Shown here one piece after another: positions 59,540 through 64,000 of a DNA stretch of 64,000 nt. Source of the stretch: Saxidomus purpurata (lineage: Eukaryota > Mollusca > Bivalvia > Venerida > Veneridae). Position 1 is the first letter of the stretch, and every line of letters starts with the position of its first letter. Where the stretch lies: NCBI GenBank assembly GCA_022818135.1, contig JAFMSR010000001.1, positions 10,241,855 to 10,305,854 on the forward strand, written 5' to 3'. The notes below the pieces were generated by a model. That model saw only the letters and a list, made by a program, of their open reading frames with translations, was not told the origin of the DNA and made no database searches. Made by a program: the position numbers and the translations under genes.

Positions 59540-59990
59540 TAATATGATCTCGTTTGACACAGTGAATCCTGGAAGTCTGCGAGGATGCCAGAGACAGTCG
59601 CAGACCGTTGTATTTGACCTGGGGAGGGAAAAGAGGTCGAAAATGACCTTAACTCGTTTGGCACCAAGATCCTGGAAGTCTGCTAGAGTGCCAAATACAG
59701 TCGCAGACCATTGTATTTGACAAGGAATGGTTCTGATCTTAACTCATTTGGCACTGATATCCTGAAAGTCTGCGAGGGTGTAAAAGACAGTCTCAGACCA
59801 TTGTATTTGACAAGGGAAGGTGCATAGAGATTGAAAATGACCTTAACTCGTTTGGCACCAAGGTCCTGGAAGTCTGCTAGAGTGCCAAATACAGTCGCAG
59901 ACCATTGTATTTGACTAGGAATGGTTCCTACAGGTCTAAACTGGTCTTAACTCATTTGGCACTGAGATCCTGAAAGTCTGCGAGTTACTT
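59540..59990 (+). repeat. ~100-bp tandem repeat, five units of alternating type A and B
   Basis: 'cctggaagtctgc' (A) near 59568, 59671 and 59863 alternates with 'cctgaaagtctgcgag' (B) near 59760 and 59968. Each is followed by 'acagtc.cagaccattgta' and 'tttgac.aggaatgg'. An A-A-B-A-B order indicates a two-unit higher-order repeat. Confidence 0.85.
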
Positions 59991-59999
59991 GTAACAACT

Positions 60000-60972
60000 A
60001 AACGCTGGTCGAAAACTCTTCAAGAAACGGAAACTAATAATTACCGATATAAGATGTAAAATATCAAAATGTTTGTTAATTGTATCTACGCATAAGTTGT
60101 GCTTATGTCGTATTTAAACATCCATTTCATTCAATATAGCACAATCTTAAACTTTTAAGTTTCGGCTACTGATCTGCTTGTCTGCTGGTCTGCTGAGTTG
60201 CTGGTCTGCTGAGCTGCTGGTCTGCTGAGTTCGGGCTGCTGGCAGCGCAAGTGCTGCAACGAAAATTCTTCAAGACGCAGAAAAGGCGTGTATTTATTGT
60301 TTCACATCCACCTCTTCGTATTTGAGAACCCCAACCCCCCAGTCTGCTGGTCTGCTGAGCTGCTGGGCTGCTGGCAGCGAAAAGTCTGCTTGCAACGAAA
60401 AATGAAAACTTATGAATATAAAATATAAAATATCAAAATGACAGGGCGTGTATTTATTGTTTCTACGTTTCTGAGCTGCTGGTCTGCTGAGCTGTTGAGT
60501 TGCTGGGCTGCTGGCAGCGAAAAGTCTGCTTGCAGCGAAAACCCTTCAAGTAACGGAAACTAATGAAAACCGGTATAAGTTTCAAAATGAAAGGGCGTGT
60601 ATAGTATTTGTATCTACGCATAATACGTGCTTCTGTCGTATTTTAAACATCCATTTCATTCAATATAGCCAAGTTCACGCTGCTAGGCTGCTAAGCTGCC
60701 AGTCTGCCAAGTTCTCGCTGCTACGCTGCCAGTCTGCCAAGTTCACGCTGCTAGGCTGCTACGCTGCCAGTCTGCCAAGTTCACGCTGCTAGGCTGCTAC
60801 GCTGCCTGTCTGCCAAGTTCACGCTGCTACGCTGCCAGTCTGCCAAGCTACGCTGCCAGTCTGCCAAGTTCACGCTGCTACGCTGCCAGTCTGCAAGTCT
60901 GCCAAGTTCACGCTGCTACGCTGCCAGTCTGCCAAGTTCACGCTGCTACGTTGCCAGTCTGCCAACTTCACG
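60000..60972 (-). repeat. Inverted counterpart of the composite satellites at 57351-59110
   Basis: Minus-strand copies of the body and CAGCAG arrays (60000-60660), followed by the inverted 30-bp array ('aagttcacgctgctacgctg' + 'ccagtctgcc') at 60660-60972. The order mirrors the left side, so 57351-60972 is one broad inverted repeat with its centre near 59.2-59.5 kb. Confidence 0.85.
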
Positions 60973-62254
60973 AAAATGTCACCTCGTGTAATTGTTTCGC
61001 GAGAACTCGACAGAGCCTCGTTCCCGCCAAAGCAGTTACCCTCATTGCAGAATATTTCGATGTGAACCATATGCTCATAGAAGAAACTAATAATATATGT
61101 ACTTAGTACACTTAAAAATGCAACTCTTACATTTTGTGTTGTAGGTATTAAACGCTCTATACAGCCGTGTTTCTGATCATTTAAACAGGCGGACACTTTA
61201 CTAAATAACTGTACTTGGAAAGAACCAGTTCTAGACTATTCTTTTTTAAAATTAAACTTTATGCATTCGACTTAATAGAGAACTGATTTTCAGATGTATA
61301 CTGTTCAAGGGAAAAGCGCTGGCTGGTATTTTGTTAGAAATATTGATGGTGTTTATTAAAGAAAATTGGGAATAATAAGTTGTGACTTTTTTTATTCCAA
61401 AGTATTGTTTTCGTCTCAAATAACATGTTCCGATAGCTTTAAAATAATCATTCAATATTTGTCAGAAAAAATGGCTTCAATTTTACAAATTTCAAGCTCA
61501 ATTTTAATTTTGAAACTTCCTTGTGATTATTAATATAACAGTCAGTTTTCTGATCATTATTGCTGTGAACCTTATTATAAAGTTGATATATGTCGTTATG
61601 GAAAAAAATATATATATATAGTAATATAGAAATTTCTCCATTTATACATGTTTAGAATCTAGTAGTACAGTTTTGTTAAAGCACTATTCGCTACCATATC
61701 TTTATTGTAAGGGCCCCCATGGACTTTTTAGCCGAGAGAAAGTTTCAAAATTAAAATTTAAACTTTAAACTTGATTAAGAAAACATTTCAGTACATATAT
61801 TAATAAGTACGTATTAAGCTTGGATTAAGTAACAAAAATTACAAAGCATTTTGACAGAGCTATAGTCTGTTTCTACTTAACATATGGCAAAATATTGTTC
61901 TTTCGTACTTAATAAAGAAATATACAATGTAAAATGTTCACATTATTATATTTGCTTCCCATCTTTCTGTCGCTTTTTTGGACAAAAATTTAGACATATC
62001 TTCTGTCCGTCTGAAAAATTTTAACGCAAGTTTTAATTTGACTATTTCTGCAGATGTCTTCATTAAACTTTAAAATTGTATAGCTAAAGACAACAGGGTC
62101 GTAGTGCAGCAAAATTGCCTATGTTAAAGTCATATGTAACAGATTTATGCCTCTTTTTGTACTTAGTTTTTGTCCAGAAAACTTAAAGTTGGTAATAACT
62201 ACGCCATTTCTCACGATTTCTTCATATTCTTTCATATTGTCTTGCCTTTTACAA
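60973..62254. other. No gene recognised
   Basis: AT-rich, with a short (TA)n run near 61607. No conserved coding frame on either strand. Confidence 0.4.
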
Positions 62255-63480
62255 AGCGAAAACTCTGCTGGCAGCGAAAAGTCTACTAGCAGCAAGAACT
62301 CTTCTAGCAGCGAAAACTAAGAAAAATACGATATAAAGTATCAAAAGTAAAAGGGCGTGTAAAATAATTGTATCTACGCATATTTATTGCTTCTGTTGCA
62401 TTTAAAAACCCAATTTAATAAAATTGAGCAGAATCTTTAAGTTTGAAGTTTCGGCTGCTGAACTGCTGAGCTGTTGGTCTGCTGAGCTGCTGGACTGCTG
62501 GACTGCTGGCAGCAAAAAGTTTGCTAAAAGCGAAAATTCATCTAGTAGCGAAAACTTATGAATATATATCAAAATAAAAGGTCGTATAAAATAATTGTAT
62601 CTACGCCTATGTCCTGCTCCTGTTGCAGCTGGATAAGTTTTGGCTGCTGGTCTGCTGGTCTGCTGAGCTGCTGGGCTGCTGGCAGCAAAAAGTCTGCTAG
62701 CAGCGAAAACTCATCTAGTAGCGAAAACTTATGAATATATATCAAAATAAAAGGTCATATAAAATATAGGTCGTATGAAAATAAGATATAAAGTATCAAA
62801 ATATAAGGGCGTGTAACATAATTGTATCTACGCATACATCGTGCTCCTGTTGCAGCTAGATTAGTTTAGGCTGCTGGGCTGCTGGTCTGCTGAGTTGCTG
62901 GTCTGCTGGTCTGCTGAACTGCTGAGTTGCTGGTCTGCTGGCGCTGGACTGCTGGCAGCGAAAAGTGTGCTTGCAACAAAACTTTCCTAGTAACAAAAAC
63001 TAACGGATATAAGATAAAAAGTATCAAAATGAAAGGGCGTGTAAATTAATTGTATCTAAGCATAATCCGTGCTTCTGTCATTTTTAACATCCAGTTCGGC
63101 TGCTGAACTGCTGGTCTGCTGAGCTGCTGGGCTGCTGGCAGCGAAAAGTCTGCTTCCAACGAAAGCTATTCTAGTAACAGAAACTTATGAATATAGGATA
63201 TAAAGTATCAAAATGAAAGGGAGTGTAAATTAATTGTTTCTACGCATAATTCGTGCTTCTGTCGTATTTTAAACATCCATTTAATTCAATACATGTATAG
63301 CACAATCTTAAACTTTGAAGTTTCGGCTGCTGAGCTGCTGTTCTGCTGAGCTGCTGGTCTGCTGAGCTGCTGAGCTGCTAGTCTGCTGAGCTGCTGGACT
63401 GCTGAGCTGTTGGTCTATTGACGGTTGCTGTGCTGCTGGCAGCGAAAAGTTTGCTTGCAACGAAAACTCTTCTAGTAACG
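62255..63480 (-). repeat. Further minus-strand composite satellite units, about five
   Basis: Each has 'gctgagctgctggtctgctg' arrays, then 'ggcagcgaaaagtctgct', 'aaagggcgtgtaaa.taatt', 'gtatctacgcata' and 'ttcggctgctga'. Units end near 62280, 62510, 62690, 62960, 63140 and 63440. Same family as 57681-59110 and the same orientation as 60000-60972. Confidence 0.85.
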
Positions 63481-63485
63481 TAAAC

Positions 63486-64000
63486 TAATAATAATAATAA
63501 TATCTTTATTTAAAGAAGGGTACACATTTAGACACACATAAACATACATATATCTAATATTTCAATGTGGCCTTCTTAAGAAATTATATTAACAAGCATT
63601 AACAAAACGATGATAAGAAATATTGATGCACACATTCATATACATTGTTCTACTATGTAACGGCAAATCTATTTAACATCTTTGATAAAATGATTGCTGA
63701 ATGAAAAAACATATATACTACGACAAACACTCATAATTAAAGACATATCATATAAAGTAAATATTCATTCATCCGACTTAAGTTTGTATTGCTCCAGCAA
63801 GTATTGTTTGTATTTTTTTTTAAACGATAACAGTGATTTAGCTGTTCTTATATTTGTTGGTGTACTGTTCCATATGTGTACACTGGAGAATGTAAAACTA
63901 GCTTTTAGATAATTGGTACGAAATTTTGGTATCAATAGGTTATTGTTAGTTACAGAGCGTAAGCTATAATTATTGTTACTGGAAAATGCCATTATATAAA
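63486..64000 (-). mobile_element. LINE retrotransposon 3' part (CR1/L2/jockey-like), cut by window edge
   Basis: The minus-strand open frame 63765-63992 has the typical C-terminus of LINE ORF2: Y-S-L-R-S-V, then L-L-I-P-K-F-R-T-N, K-A-S-F-T-F-S-S, W-N-S-T-P-T-N-I-R and S-L-L-S-F-K-K-K-Y. This lies after the reverse transcriptase domain in these elements. A 3' UTR of about 280 bp follows ('agaaggccacattg', 'cttctttaaataaagatatt') with a trinucleotide tail at 63487-63500. The reverse transcriptase and endonuclease lie beyond the window, if present. Confidence 0.78.

Overview
The window looks like an intron-rich, repeat-rich, AT-rich animal nuclear genome, most likely a bivalve mollusc. The reasons are a spliced ionotropic glutamate receptor gene, several tRNA-derived SINEs, PIF/Harbinger and TTAA-target DNA elements, CR1-like LINE tails, and a dispersed repeat carrying GTCC/GACG runs and 'tcaaa.catg.cccggggtca' phrases that I associate with bivalve genomes. 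The clade call is inference; species is not determined.

Layout. 1-6115: nested palindromes, including one of about 5.2 kb (889-6115, centre near 3502). 6116-9952: two related, decayed Harbinger-like elements. 8855-21138: arm 1 of a 12.3-kb inverted duplication, holding a two-exon gene for a small secreted Gly/Ser-rich protein (13213-14089, minus) and, divergently, the first exon of a glutamate receptor (18080, plus). 18080-33036: the complete receptor gene, which I reconstruct as seven exons and 504 codons. It lacks an amino-terminal LIVBP-like domain: a signal-peptide exon and a 33-bp microexon lead straight into ligand-binding segment S1. 33037-36322: 3' flank, a TTAA MITE and a bivalve-type repeat. 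36323-36822: gap of 500 N. 36823-49239: one contig that is almost wholly an inverted, slightly diverged copy of arm 1. It repeats the secreted-protein gene (43948-44836, plus) and receptor exon 1 (39950-40021, minus). 49240-49739: second 500-N gap. 49740-64000: no confident host gene. It holds minisatellites, a TTAA MITE (52183-52610), a large inverted arrangement of CAGCAG-type composite satellite (57351-63480) around a short integrase-like N-terminus (59411-59529), and the 3' end of a LINE at the right edge.

Main points. (1) The ATD-less receptor has a Trp at the Q/R-site position, keeps the key Arg, Thr and Glu of the glutamate pocket, ends in a class I PDZ-type tail (TQV), and has an X-box-like motif 79 bp before its ATG, which hints at expression in ciliated sensory cells. 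(2) A 28-bp minisatellite of about 25 copies has been built from the splice acceptor and first codons of receptor exon 3; only the last acceptor keeps the frame. (3) The 12.3-kb inverted copy is bounded by two fixed-size gaps and differs from arm 1 by SNPs and insertion presence/absence, so it is probably an alternative haplotype placed inverted in the scaffold rather than a true duplication. (4) The Gly/Ser-rich protein alternates a duplicated 54-residue block with natural (GGGS)-like linkers.

No domain search, alignment or RNA evidence was available. Exon borders rest on splice motifs, matching phases and family motifs.
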